Positions 31,201 to 42,213 of a DNA stretch of 64,000 bases are shown in pieces. Numbering within the stretch: position 1 is the first letter of the stretch; each line of letters starts with the position of its first letter. The notes below the pieces were generated by a model. It searched no databases. It saw only the letters and a list, made by a program, of their open reading frames with translations, and had not been told where the DNA came from. Both the position numbers and the translations under genes were made by a program. The DNA comes from Undaria pinnatifida (taxonomy: Eukaryota > Sar > Phaeophyceae > Laminariales > Alariaceae), in assembly GCA_012845835.1 (NCBI GenBank), contig JABAKD010000023.1, positions 11,564,427-11,628,426 on the forward strand, read 5' to 3'.

Positions 31201-32134
31201 TCAGGAATCGCAGTACACGTCGGTCGTAATAGTGTTGATAGCAGCAGTAATAGAGTAGTACCGAACAATATTTGCAGCAGGTACTGTCTCTTACCCTTCG
31301 TTGTCGGTATTACGCCGGTAGGCCTTATATAGCAGTATACCGGGGCTTACGCTTACCAGTTGCGACTGTGAATCCCGTCCGTTCCTGTCCCAGTGGTGGT
31401 TTCATAGGTGTTAGCAACGTTGTGGTACCAGGCAGGGCTTTGCCCATAAACGACCGCTTTCATTACAACAGCAGTGTTAAATTGTACGACTTCCTTTCAA
31501 ACTTTGGAAAACGACGACAGCTACGTGGCCTTACTATTTTGAACATTCACTGAACGCAAGGTATTCCCATCCGTTGTTGTCGTTTGCAGAAGCCCTGCGA
31601 AGCAGCCGCCGAGGGCCGCCAAGTCTGCGAGGACATAAACACGAAGTGCACCGGCGACATCAAGGTCGGTGACCTCCTGAAGAAGGCAGGCGACCACTTG
31701 CTCGATATACATCCCGCATTCCATTCCCACGGTGCCACGAGGGCGTTCGACATCGAGGTACGTTCTACTCTTATCTTGCGTCCTGTGTCACGAGTCGAGA
31801 CATCCATGTCTCTTGCTCAAGACTAGGGGATGGCGTGCGGATATAGTCTATGAAGTGCGGCTCCTTTTCCGAGTACCAAGAGCAAGTACAACAATACCAC
31901 AACAATTACTAACAACGAAATGAGCTCCAATGATTTGGATGGTTACGACGTCTGCTGGAGAGAAGTACGAATACTTTTTTACACATACTTATCGACGTCC
32001 TCCCGCCTTGCTTCAACGTTTGTGGACAGATCCACAAGATCATCGACAAAAAACAAGAGTGCAAGGTGCTGGGTACCTCCGCTGAGGAGGAAGAGTCCAA
32101 GCAAGCCTGCATGCTCCTTCGGAAGCAATGTTGA
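28209..32134 (+). CDS. cysteine-rich protein, multi-exon host gene
   Basis: Exons: E1, within about 28209-28687 (5' boundary unknown); E2, 29029-29132 or its duplicate 30434-30537; E3, 31590-31757; E4, 32030-32134 ending TGA. All junctions are GT-AG and phases match: E1 leaves one base, E2 supplies two and ends in phase 0, and E3 and E4 are phase 0. E1 has a Gly/Ser linker then Cys pairs (PCPSKGC, VCDTC, VCDWC, DTC), like zinc ribbons. E2 has WSNYHTVWKLCLG. E3 has KPCEAAAEGRQVCEDINTKC and E4 EESKQACMLLRKQC, so Cys residues continue throughout. The start lies in an upstream exon that I cannot see, as E1 has no ATG. Family not recognised; zinc binding or disulfide bonding are both possible. Confidence is high that this is a gene, low on role. 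Confidence 0.7.
29029..29132 (+). CDS. alternative exon 2a of the cysteine-rich gene
   Basis: 104 nt, acceptor CTACACCAG, donor GTAAGC. Encodes a shared Pro codon end plus 34 residues from WSNYHTVWKL to GSPVVG. Length is not a multiple of three, so joining both copies would shift the frame. Confidence 0.65.
29620..29806. mobile_element. short dispersed element D, copy 3 (polymorphic between duplicates)
   Basis: Present in duplicate 1 between GGAGGTTGA and TATAGCAGTAAG, absent from duplicate 2 at the same site. It therefore inserted after the 1.4-kb duplication and gives a clean empty site. Confidence 0.75.
30095..31310. repeat. 1.4-kb tandem duplication inside the gene, copy 2
   Basis: Near-identical to copy 1 (about 99%) except for the family D insertion. 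Holds exon 2b. It lacks the GT of the exon 1 donor because the duplication begins two bases into the intron. Confidence 0.9.
30434..30537 (+). CDS. alternative exon 2b of the cysteine-rich gene
   Basis: Duplicate of exon 2a in the second 1.4-kb repeat; the only difference is Val to Ile near the end (GSPVIG). Same splice sites. Confidence 0.65.
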
Positions 32135-32479
32135 CAGCACGTTCTTTATAGAACGTTAAGTAGTGGTTTATTATACCAGCATCGTTTTTTGATAACTATG
32201 CCTAAATGCGTGCTCTTCGTCTTTCAGGAATACAAATGTACTTCACATGTTTGCGGTGTGTGCGTTCAAGTTCCTGCTTCCAGCATGTTTTTTTTGGCAC
32301 TGCGCTCCTTTACATCTTAAGTTGTAGTTTTCCTGTCTCTATCCTTGACAAGCGCGTGCCTGGTGTTTATGCACTGCGATAATTTATTATTGATGATCGA
32401 CTTAGAGAGAGCTATTAATAAGTGTACAGGTGCTACCTGAGAGGTGGAAGGATATGCCAAGCAAGTCCTCCGACGTGCC
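32135..32479. other. 3' flank of the cysteine-rich gene
   Basis: AT-rich, likely 3' untranslated sequence and spacer. No canonical AATAAA is seen close to the stop; TAATTTATTATTG near 32380 is a weak candidate region. Confidence 0.35.
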
Positions 32480-32688
32480 CATCATGGACTGGGTGAATGG
32501 ATGATAATAACAAACTCATAATCATAATCGTCTCTATCCTGTACCGTTGTACTATATATGTACCTCTTGGCATTTTCAAGTCGCCAGTTGCGCCATTTGT
32601 GCTTCTTTTCCGCCTTCCTACTGAATGTCCATTCCTCCTTCCGCAAGCGTAGCGGGCGGCGCCCAGCCGCCCGCGAGCGAAGCCCTTG
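32480..32688 (+). mobile_element. Helitron-like 3' end, second diverged subfamily
   Basis: Hairpin GCGGGCGGC, 5-nt loop, GCCGCCCGC at about 32652-32674, then a 14-nt spacer ending AGCCCTTG and an external (TA)n run. On the minus strand a frame starts MPRGTYIVQRY at about 32576, matching the ATGCCAAG start of the other members. The left boundary is not resolved. The stem differs from the main family but keeps full pairing. Confidence 0.6.
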
Positions 32689-32705
32689 TATATATATATA
32701 TATAT

Positions 32706-33039
32706 CATGAATAACGAACGACCGCGACGGCAGAGCACGGCAAAGCATAGCGCTTCGCTCTGCTGAGCTAGCGCCGCGCTGCGGTGCGCTGCTGAGCTAA
32801 GCCGCAGGGCATCGCAGGGCACTGCACGGCGCTTTGTTGCTGTAAGCTATAGCGTTGCGATGGGGTGCTGGGCGGTGTCGAGCTGATGAGCCAAGCCCAG
32901 ATCTCAGCCGATGAAGCTTCGCCAAGTACAAAACAAATGGTGCGAATCAAAGAAAAGCTAAAGCTGGACCGTTCCGCAACTAATGCACAGGCGGCAAATT
33001 AGCGGCAAATGGTAGGAAGTTCAACTTGATAGGGGGTAA
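32706..33039. other. no gene seen
   Basis: GC-rich short repeats around GCTGAGCTA and GCAGGGCA between 32740 and 32840. No supported frame. Confidence 0.4.
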
Positions 33040-33780
33040 GGTATTGGCCGCGTTAGTAGTGTAAACGTATGTGGCTCACGCACCTCCACATACTCTGCCA
33101 CCGCCAACCTATCACACCATGGTAATGGAGGCCGTGGCAGTAACACCACCAAACAGTACCGGTTTGTCCGGTAAACCGGAAAACTAACGAGTAAACATCT
33201 ACGAACAAGAGCGAAATAAAATAGTTGAATTGACAAAACAGAGGAAACGAACGGCGTAAAACGCGAATAACGCTTTTAACGATGTATGCCCCTGACGTCG
33301 CACTAACGTATGCGACTCACACATCTCATTCCTAGTCGCCGACGTCAACAACCGTTTGGTACGGGGGAACACACCCCGTTGAGGTGAGACCATTAAACAG
33401 TACCGGTTTGCCCTGTCAACCGAATGGATGCCAAGTAAATACCTACGAACTACGACTAAAACGTACAAGAACAGAAATAGCAGAACACAGAAAACACCCG
33501 ACGTCGAAGGCGAATAACGCGTACGATGTATGCTCCTGGCGTTAAACTAAACGTATGCGACTCACACAACTCATAAATTGTTGCTGACAACAACTGAATT
33601 TTACTCGGTATCCGACGCCGTGGCGGCGACATCACAGGTATAACATTTACTGTGTGGTACGCAATTTACCCGCTACCCATCTCACTTGTCCCCACGCGTT
33701 TTTATACATGACAAGTAATGTATTGCAAACCTTTGTGGATGTATTAAAATAATGCTAAAACATGAGTGACATCGCAGGCA
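33040..33780. repeat. degenerate tandem repeat, ~242-bp unit
   Basis: About three units, marked by AACGTATG(C/T)G(A/G)CTCAC at 33063, 33305 and 33549 and by CAGTACCGGTTTG(T/C)CC. Identity is about 70-75%. No coding sense. Confidence 0.75.
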
Positions 33781-34451
33781 AAACATAACACTCGTCGTAT
33801 AGGGGGGGCCAAGTTATCGTAAGAACGGGCGTGATTACGAAATCGCTTCCACCAGTAATAATAATAATAACCCAGAAAAAGACGAATTCAACGTGCACCC
33901 TGGTAAAAAAAAGCATCTTACGGCAACTGCAACACCTCGCCGCAAAGACACCGAAAAAATAACATGGCGTTCGTACGTTTGGGAAGCCGTTGAGCACACG
34001 AGACGAACACGAACTACAATCGCCGTACTCGACTCCAATAATATCTCTAGTCAAGACTGTGCCTCTATCGTCGAGGCATAACAGACACGACATAATCCTA
34101 TAAACTCAAATAGCGGGCCAAGACGAAATACGTACACCCAGTAATATAATACAGGGCCCGCAAGAACATGAAAAAAACAGTAACAATGTTAGAATTCGTC
34201 GGGAGCCCTACCAAGTATCAATCGAACATCGCCCAAAACATGAACCGTATGCAACTACAACAAGTCATGGCAACCCCCCCATCACAACCAACCCGGTACC
34301 ACAACAGAGATGCAAACCGCACTCAACTCAATCCCTTCCAGGTGGATATCACGGGGGTGTCACGGCTTTCATCGCTGGCGTTGCATTAAAGCATACTCTA
34401 TAACTTCGGCACGACAAAAATTAAACCGAAAAGCCAGAAACATACCGACAT

Positions 34452-34490
<39 letters not shown>

Positions 34491-34984
34491 ATGGGGGGCA
34501 CTTTGACGAGGGCCAGCGCCAGCGTAGGTAACAACCCTTGCTCCAAAACATGAACAAAAAGTAGAACCGCCAAAAATGGAGACGCAATCGGGACCGTAAC
34601 AACGGTCTTCAATGGGACGGCAACATGGCTCGTAGTTTTTAAAACGCCGTGAACTGCCAACATCAGAGACACGTCTACTCGAAATATGTAATTCAAGCAG
34701 CATTCATCCACTTGTTCCATAGTTCCTGCACCTTCTCTTTGGTGCAATACCCGTCCGCGTAGGCAAGCCTAGCTCCGTCGTACACAGATTATGCGTGGGA
34801 TCTGTTCATCTGAACTATGTCCGCCTTTTGCTTTTCCTCTTGCAGTTAAAGTTTCCGCTTCGTTTACTAGACAAAAAGGAAAAAAAAAATCGCGAAAAAG
34901 TTCAAAATCTTGTTGGCAGAAAAACCAAACTTGCAGGAAGCAGCTGAAAGATCAAGAAACAGGCAATGTTTCATTTGTTTTTGT
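33781..34984. other. A/C-rich region with a 37-bp poly-G tract
   Basis: Plus strand rich in A and C except for an uninterrupted G run of about 37 at 34453-34489. Small frames on both strands are not credible. The run may vary in length between reads. Confidence 0.5.
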
Positions 34985-35270
34985 TGTCGTTCTCACATTA
35001 ACTCGCATAATCAAGTCCGTGGTCACAGGACAGGCTCCAGTCACTCTGGAGCTGAGGAATACCCTAGGGGAAAAGCACAAACCAAAGGTGGTACACGCAT
35101 AAATCACAGCTGATGCAATTCATGCCTCCACCAGAAACATATAAAAGTGAAATCGGGAGTCAGTCTACGATGTGCTAGGTCCATACCGGTGCATACGTCT
35201 CATTACTCGCGCCTGGAAAAACCGCTTGCCACCCAAGAAAGACTACCACGTATATATTACACGTGATATC
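34985..35270 (+). repeat. dispersed repeat B, copy 2
   Basis: Inverse-oriented match to 5020-5297. In this copy the AAC microsatellite is absent and the sequence continues from a TTTTTGTTGTCGTTCTCACA junction. Confidence 0.75.
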
Positions 35271-35385
35271 TATCACTACGCATACGCGCAACAGACGCAA
35301 GTCAATTGGAAAAAAGAAACAAACAAAGAACAGAAAGGAAAGGAAATGGGTGCATGGGACCAAGAAAAAGAAAAGGTTATAAATT

Positions 35386-35548
35386 TTGGGGGGTCTACTG
35401 GCGAGCCTGCCACCAGAACTGGATGCCACGTGGTTTTTCGACGATCTACAGCAGTACTACGAACGACTTCCGATACACCCACCGAAGCACGGACCACCGG
35501 ACAATTACGCGATCGACATCTGGCCGTGGTTGTCACGTGTCTCTGTGT
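35386..35548 (+). CDS. coding-like segment, hypothetical
   Basis: A frame reading LASLPPELDATWFFDD, then LPIHPPKHGPPDNY and IDIWPWLSR, has composition and C/G third-position bias typical of real coding sequence and unlike its AT-rich flanks. A GTGTCT donor could follow at about 35540. It may be an exon or a captured gene fragment. Not recognised. Confidence 0.35.
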
Positions 35549-35719
35549 TTGGGGCCCCTGTGCGCTGCCTCTTGTTGGCTCTTGTTTGGGTAAAACATGT
35601 GGTGTGCTCGATGGTCTCACGGCAGCAGCACACCAGAATCAGAACGTCCGCTCGTACGACGTATCATTCTTACAGGAAATGTAATATTTTTTTCTCCATC
35701 AATATGAACATAACACGGT

Positions 35720-35888
35720 TGTTATATATTAGACAGAGTGATGCGTGTACGACTAAACTTGCCAACGGCACTCGTACTGCATTTTGAGCTATCTGCTGTG
35801 GTTCTGGTTGCTACTAGTTGCTGCAGTATGTGCTAGAAGTTTCGCCCTTCGGCTACTGCTGCTGCACCTGATGTTGTGTGTTTGCCAA
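35720..35888 (+). repeat. 169-bp direct repeat, left copy
   Basis: Starts TGTTATATATTAGACAGAG and ends GTGTTTGCCA; recurs at 36183-36351 about 97% identical. TG...CA ends and a ~295-bp interior recall a very small LTR-type (TRIM-like) unit, but no target duplication is evident. Confidence 0.7.
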
Positions 35889-36182
35889 TGTCGTCAGTTG
35901 GCGTTCATGCTCGTCGTACATACTGGTGTTCTCACCCAGTACGTACGGGTTTCCTCGTACCTCGACGGCACGACGACGAGCTCAAAACAGAAGGGAGGTG
36001 ACATGAAATGGCATGGACAATGGCCACATAAAAGCGAGCACAGCGGGATAGTTCGCTGCGAATCAACCGCACTCGTTCATGCCTACAGCAGAGGCTGCCT
36101 GGAGTGTCAGCGGCCGTGCTAAAGCCAGGGCCAAAAGCCGAAGAAACGGCTCTTCTACCTGCTCGGTTTTGTCTCGAGATTC

Positions 36183-36351
36183 TGTTATATATTGGACAGA
36201 GTGATGCGTGTACGACTAAACTTGCCAACTGCACTCGTACTGCACTTTGAGCTATCTGCTGTGGTTCTGGTTGCTACTAGTTGCTGCGGTATGTGCTAGA
36301 AGTTTCGCCCTTCGGCTACTGCTGCTGCACCTGATGTTGTGTGTTTGCCAA
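36183..36351 (+). repeat. 169-bp direct repeat, right copy
   Basis: See the left copy. Directly followed by an AAC microsatellite. Confidence 0.7.
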
Positions 36352-37904
36352 AAAGTGAGAACAACAACAACAACAACAACACATGCTTCGTTTAAGGCAT
36401 ACTATGCTTAAACAATGCTCCCCGCCACTTATGCTTTTACTTATGCGAAAAAAGGCCAAATATGCTATAAGCTATGCTAGCATGATGGGCCTGAGCCTAA
36501 GCTTTACGCAGGAATGCGGAGTTTGTGGAGGCGTGGTTGGGATTCGAATAACGGTAGTAGGGTAACGGCCAAACTAGAATACAGGCCGACGTCGTTGTGT
36601 CTGCCCCAGACTCGCCCAAGTGGCAGACGAGATCGGGACTCCCACACGAGCGGCGGAGCAGGAACACACAGAGAGAGGAAGAGTTGACCCTCCAGTGGCT
36701 GCGAGGCTGGGGACGGAGTATATTGGTTACAGCAGCGCAGCAGATCAGGACAGCGCGTCAACTTGATTTTATCGACTTGATTTGATCGACTTGATTTGAT
36801 CGACTTAAAAACCAGAAGAAGGAGCTGAACGCAGTATTGGAGAGGTTGCAGAGCTACCTGCAATACCACTTCCTGGCCCTTGCCCCGTACCCGGCCCAAG
36901 TTCATTACCCGGCCCAAGTTCGTACCCGGCTCAAGTTCGCGCGACGCTCCTGACCGCCATAAACGTGGGGCTCGACGACCACATGCACGAGCTCGCTGGA
37001 AAAGCGGGTGCCCTATGGAGGGAACACCCCAACGCGCCTTCACCCCCCGGCTCCGGGCCACCCCCGGCGGTCCCGGAGTTCACGAGGCTAAAAGCGTTGC
37101 TGATGGAGGGTTCCTCGGACAGCCTCGCGGAGCGCCCTCGTCAGTGGAAAACATCCCCGGCGAAAGCAGCAGACGCCGGAGCCGGAAAGCGCAAGCCAGC
37201 CGCTGGGGCCGGGGGATCGAAGGCGACCGTCGGGCGCGGGAGGTCGGACCTCGGGGAGGGTGCACGGGCCTCCAAGGCCCGCGTGCTGGAATAGGAGACA
37301 CCGCCGAGCGTCTGTGAGTACACGTGGCGCAGCGATACTTGCCCCCGTACCGCCCGCAGATACGATCACGACCGGGTCGCCCCACCATCCCGCCTGGCGG
37401 CCTCAGCGCAGCAGTGGCCCACGCCCCCACCCCCCCCGCCCACGCAGCCCTCCCAGCGCCCTCAGCAGGCGGCCACCACCGGGGGCGGCGGCGCTCCCTC
37501 GGGCGGGGGTAGCCGGCCCCCGCTCGTTGCCCGCTACAGCAGAACCTAGGGGGCCGACGGCCGGGCCGCCCCCCCCCCCGGCCCCGGCCCAGGTCGGAGC
37601 AGCGGCGCTTCCACCAACTGACAATACGGGCTCTGCCGCCAGGCAGGGCCGACCACGGGGGGGGCGGGAGCAGGCGTGGCAAGCGCGGTGTTTGCTGACG
37701 CCACGAGGTCCGCCGGGCTTCACAGGGCACCCACTCCCGGGTCGGTTTCGCCGGCTCTGTTCCACGGTGAGTCAGGCAGCGCAGCAGAATAGTTACCCTC
37801 AGACACACCGATCTACGGGTAGACCAGCAGAGGCACGGACAGGAAACTGACCATCAGACCCACACAGCCAGGCCGGCAGACCGATGCAGACGCACTTACA
37901 CACA

Positions 37905-38690
37905 GTCAGCCAGACAGACAGACAGACAAGCTCACCAGCAGATCCTCAGACAGACAGACAGTCAGACAGACAGACAGGCAGTCAGACAGGCAGACAGGCT
38001 TGCAGGCAGACAGACATAGTTCGGCACGTACCGCCCACGCTGGTAAACCCGCGCGGGCGGCGTGGAGCAGCGCAGCGTTATCAAAACAGGGGACCACGGA
38101 AGAGTTCGAACCACACGTCTAGCGACAGCTCGACTTTCCAGCTGAACAGGTGGTCAGGCACCCCACTTCTTGCCAACCGGACAGTGCCGCGGTTGCAGAA
38201 GGTTTCAAGACAGCAGGCGGGGTTGAGTAGAGGTTCAGCGTACCCCGTGTTGGCTGCACACCTCCAGACGCACAGACAAACAGACAGACAGACAGACTGA
38301 AGACAGACAGACATACAGGCGGACAGACAGGCAGGCAAACAGACAGACAGGCAGACAGGCAGGCAGAAAGACAGGCAGGCAGACAGGCAGGCAGACAGAC
38401 AGACAGGCAGACAGACAGGCTGGCAGGCAGACAGACAAACAGGCAGGCAGACAGACAGGCACACAGGCAGGCAGACAGACAGGCCGACAGACAGACAGGC
38501 AGGCAGACAGACAGACAGGCAGACTGACCGACAGACAGACAGACAGGCAGGCAGGCAGGCATGCAGGCAGGCAGGCAGACAGACAGACACGTAGGCAGAC
38601 AGACTCGCAGGCAGACAGACAGACAGAAACGCAGCCAGACAGACCGGCAGACAGGCAGACAAACATACAGACATGCTGGCAGTCAGGCAC
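37905..38690. repeat. CAGACAGG/CAGG minisatellite in two blocks
   Basis: Imperfect CAGA/CAGG tetramers at 37905-38020 and 38262-38690. A ~235-bp unique segment between them (38027-38260) is repeated after the second block (38690-38930) at about 85% identity, so the larger unit, minisatellite plus unique segment, has been duplicated with a ~660-bp period. Confidence 0.9.
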
Positions 38691-39984
38691 AGTCAGGCAC
38701 GTCCCGCCCACGCTGGCAAACCCGCGCGGGCGCCGTGCAGCAGAACAGAGTTGTCGAGAAACAAAAGGGACCTACGGACGAGCTCGAACTACACGTCTAG
38801 CGACAGCTCGACCGTCCAGCTGAACAGCGGGCCAGATACCCCACTTCTTGCCAACCCGGGCAGTGCCGCGGTGGCAGAAGGTTCAGGACAGCAGGCGGGC
38901 ATGAGTAGAGGTTCAGCGTACCCCTTTCGGTTGTATACTCCGCGGTCAGTTCCGCATATACGCCAAAAGCTCACACCCTATCGCACCCACAGGAGTCAAG
39001 GGCCAGGAACCCGCGTCCGCGCGCTTCGGCAGAACCGACGCCGCAGAAGGCTCGTACAGCAGCAGGAGCAGAGGGCCAGACAGTCAGATACCCCACTTCC
39101 CGCGTGCGTCGTCAGTCGCGTCCACGCAGAAGGCTCAATCCGGAAGGGCCGTCCACCCTGTTTTTCTCGACTCATCAGACAGTGCAACAGCGAGCAGTAG
39201 ACTAGTTGACGCGTCATCCCACCCATCGGTAAGCGGGGGCACTAGTTATCCCTACGGCACTCTTTCCGATCACATGCACTTCGCAGGACCGCATACGTGG
39301 CCGTCGGAGCAGTCCGTTCGCGCCGATACGCAGAGGGGTTACGGGTCAGCACGCGCGCGGCTTCCTGATGGGGAATGGCGCAGTCGACCTCCGAACGTAC
39401 GTACAGCAGTACAGCAGTGGCACGCAGAAAGGGCTTACCTGAGTAAGGAAAACCTTGACGCCAGGACCCGAGCGGATATCCTGTACCGGCTAGCCGATAT
39501 CTGCACGACCATGATGAGACAAACAGCGACGCGACAACACCGTAGTGTTGTGGGGGGCGTCGCCCGTTCGGTGAGAGGCGGGTGGGAAAGTCGATCAACC
39601 CGGGTGCAAGAACCTCACCGAGAATTGACCCGGGTGCCCGACAGACCCAGGTCAGATTCAGAAGTATTTCCGAGACATAAAAGGTTTCAACGGCGTTGAC
39701 GAACTTATCACGATCGTCACAGGGGGGGTCCCCGTGTGCGCAGCAGTAACCAGTACAGAGTTAAACCACGCCTTGCAATACGCTAACCACCGCAGTGCCC
39801 TCGAACATCTCCCAGCCATATGGGAGAAGGTCAGCGAAGATGTTCGACGCGATAAGTGCCTGGTCATACGTGAGTCGTTTCGCAAGACAAATCCCTAACC
39901 TGAGGGTGTCGCCCTTCGGGGCTGTAGTCACCCACAAGGTCAGAATTATTAAAAATACATACTATAGTTTTTCCAGGTACTTTT

Positions 39985-41205
39985 TCGAACGCACACTGGT
40001 GAGGGTCCTTCCAACGCACACTGTGTCGGGCCCGGGGGGGGGCCCCCCCCCGACACTGCTACTAGCATCCAAGCACCGTTCGGCTGCCCTGCCAACCCAG
40101 TGCTGGTGGTGCATTTTGGGACACACACACGAACACCAACACACCCTACACTGCTAGTAGTAGCATACAAGCACCCTTCGGCTGCTGGTGAGGGTCCTTC
40201 CAACGCACACTGTGTCGGGCCCGGGGGGGGGGGTTCGGGGGGGGGCGCGTCGCCCCCCCCCGACACTGCTACTAGCATCCAAGCACCGTTCGGCTGCCCT
40301 GCCAACCCAGTGCTGGTGGTGCATTTTGGGACACACACACCAACACCAACACACTCTACACTGCTAGTAGTAGCATACAAGCACCCTTCGGCTGGCCTGC
40401 CAACCCAGCGCTGGTGGTGCATTTTGGGGCACACACACGAACACCAACACACTCTACACTGCTAGTAGTAGCATACAAGCACCCTTCGGCTGGCCTGCCA
40501 ACCCAGCGCTGGTGGTGCATGCGCTTGAACGTTTGCGCCTCTGCTGTTCGATCCTACTACATCACGATGCGGGACAACAAAAAAAAAACCAACACAACGC
40601 ACAAACATTTCACTTCGTTGTGCCCTGGGCTGCGGACAAAAAAATCCCTTCCCAAAAAACCCTCCTCGTCCTTGCAAAACCATAAAATTCAAACGGCTGC
40701 GATTCAAATCAAACGGCGTGACGAACTACACCCTCGCACGCAAACAACCACCTCGTGGGTGCATTTTGGGACACACACGCGAACACCAACACACTCTACA
40801 CTGCTAGTAGTAGCATACAAGCACCCTTCGGCTGGCCTGCCAACCCAGCGCTGGTGGTGCATGCGCTGGAACGTTTGCGCCTCTGCTGTTCGATCCTGCT
40901 ACATCACGATGCGGGACAACAAAAAAAAAAAAAACACAACACACAAACATTTCACTTCGTTGTGCCCTGGGCTGCGGACAAAAAAATCCCTTCCCAAAAA
41001 ACCCTCCTCGTCCTTACAAAACCATAACATTCAAACGGCTGCGATTCAAATCAAACGGCGTGACGAACTACACCCTCGCACGCAAACAACCACCTCGTGG
41101 GTGCATTTTGGGACACACACACGAACACCAACACACTCTACACTGCTAGTAGTAGCATACAAGCACCCTTCGGCTGGCCTGCCAACCCAGCGCTGGTGGT
41201 CTCCG
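39985..41205. repeat. ~96-bp and ~340-bp tandem repeats with C/G palindromes
   Basis: Units share TAGCATACAAGCACCCTTCG, CCAACCCAGCGCTGGTGG and ACACACACGAACACCAACAC. Copies start near 40060, 40155, 40270, 40365, 40460, 40800 and 41140; the last three are in a ~340-bp higher-order unit. Two units carry CGGGCCC-G(n)-C(n)-CCGACA hairpins (about 40026-40056 and 40216-40265). Confidence 0.85.
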
Positions 41206-41357
41206 GAGCGTGCTGTGGGTGTCTGCTATGAGCCCCTTCGCTCGTTCTACGCTCCTCCTCCTCTGCGGCTGCGTGTTCTTCGCCCTCTTCAAACGTCACG
41301 GCGTACCACCACCTGGTGCTGCGTTTGAATCTCTGCACAACATGCAGCGGAACGTCC

Positions 41358-42032
41358 TTACAGCAGAGCGGTATCTTGACGACTGGGGAGACCAACTGTT
41401 CCAATACACATTTGCAGGGCTCTCTCTGCCTCATCGCTTGGAGTTCGTCCTACATCCTTGCGCCTTGCGAGGGCAACAATACATGTTTCGTCAAGTGCTT
41501 TATCGTCGTCGCCGAACACCCCCTCGAGGTGGCACTGTCGCTCGTATGTACCCTCGTCGTTTTCGTCAGAGACGAATTCAAGTAGACTGCGGAAAGGCCT
41601 GGAGAGTATGAGATGGTGGTAGTAAAATTGCTCACACGGCTCCCGGTCAGGCCGGTAGCACCCGCAGCCGAGGATCCTTGTCGAATTTCTTCTCCTCCAG
41701 TACGCGGCGCCGTCCTCGTTGAAGTAGTGCGGCAAGTGGACGGGGGGGGCCCTGCTGCTGCTGCTAGGTATCATCTCCCAATCAGTCCAGAACTCGTTGT
41801 AGATGATGCTGTCGAAGTCGACCTCAGCGCCTTCAAAGTCGGGCATGTTGGCCGCCCTCTGCACACCTTGGGGGCGCTTGCAGTACTTCTCTATCATGCC
41901 ATCAACGACTGCTCCCTGCCCTCTTCCCGGAGGTCCTTGTTGTGTGCGAGACAGAGCTCCATCCTCACACAAACGCGACAGCAGCAGCAGCACCACCATA
42001 AAAACCACCACAGGCACACCACACCAGCACAA
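41358..42032 (-). pseudogene. Helitron-type protein fragment
   Basis: A 224-codon minus-strand frame. Its middle, LPHYFNEDGAAYWRRR, then a GCGCYRPDREPCEQFYYHHL segment and a SLLEFVSDENDEGTYERQC segment, follows the pattern found just upstream of the PIF1-type helicase in Helitron RepHel proteins (a GERFYLRLLL-like motif, then the region that ends in a GLL.DD-type motif, here LEGVFGDDDKALDE). The helicase itself is not in the frame. The N-terminal hydrophobic stretch is probably not part of the domain. A fragment of an autonomous Helitron, or an exon of one. Confidence 0.45.
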
Positions 42033-42213
42033 CAGCAGCAGCGCAGCAGAAGAGACCGCAGCAGAGGCGGTGGTGACCTAACGTCGCCGGCGACAGTGTA
42101 CGTGCCAGATTTCAAAAATAAAGGCATACGGCAAAACAAGACCTACCAATTCAAAATAAAACCACTTTCCAAAAATCAGAAGCCATAATGGACGCCCCTT
42201 ATTTCTGATGCAG

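Larger units (their letters stand above)
39951..42213. mobile_element. 2.26-kb insert within the DIRS RT region
   Basis: The RT-coding sequence stops at ...CAGAATTATT and its continuation resumes after ...GCAGTTATT, so a TTATT direct repeat (39946-39950, 42214-42218) flanks the insert. The insert holds a minisatellite block and, on the minus strand, a Helitron-type protein fragment. No TIR is visible. It may be a composite of two insertions. Confidence 0.65.

Noticed and set aside
36504-37808. Several long GC-rich frames on both strands near 37 kb
   Set aside because: High GC gives few stop codons. Only the plus-strand gag-like reading was kept, as part of the DIRS fossil, by position and composition.
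37906-38711. Minus-strand frames of CLSVCLPAC repeats resembling a cysteine-rich secreted protein
   Set aside because: Translation of the CAGACAGG minisatellite; equally open in more than one frame.
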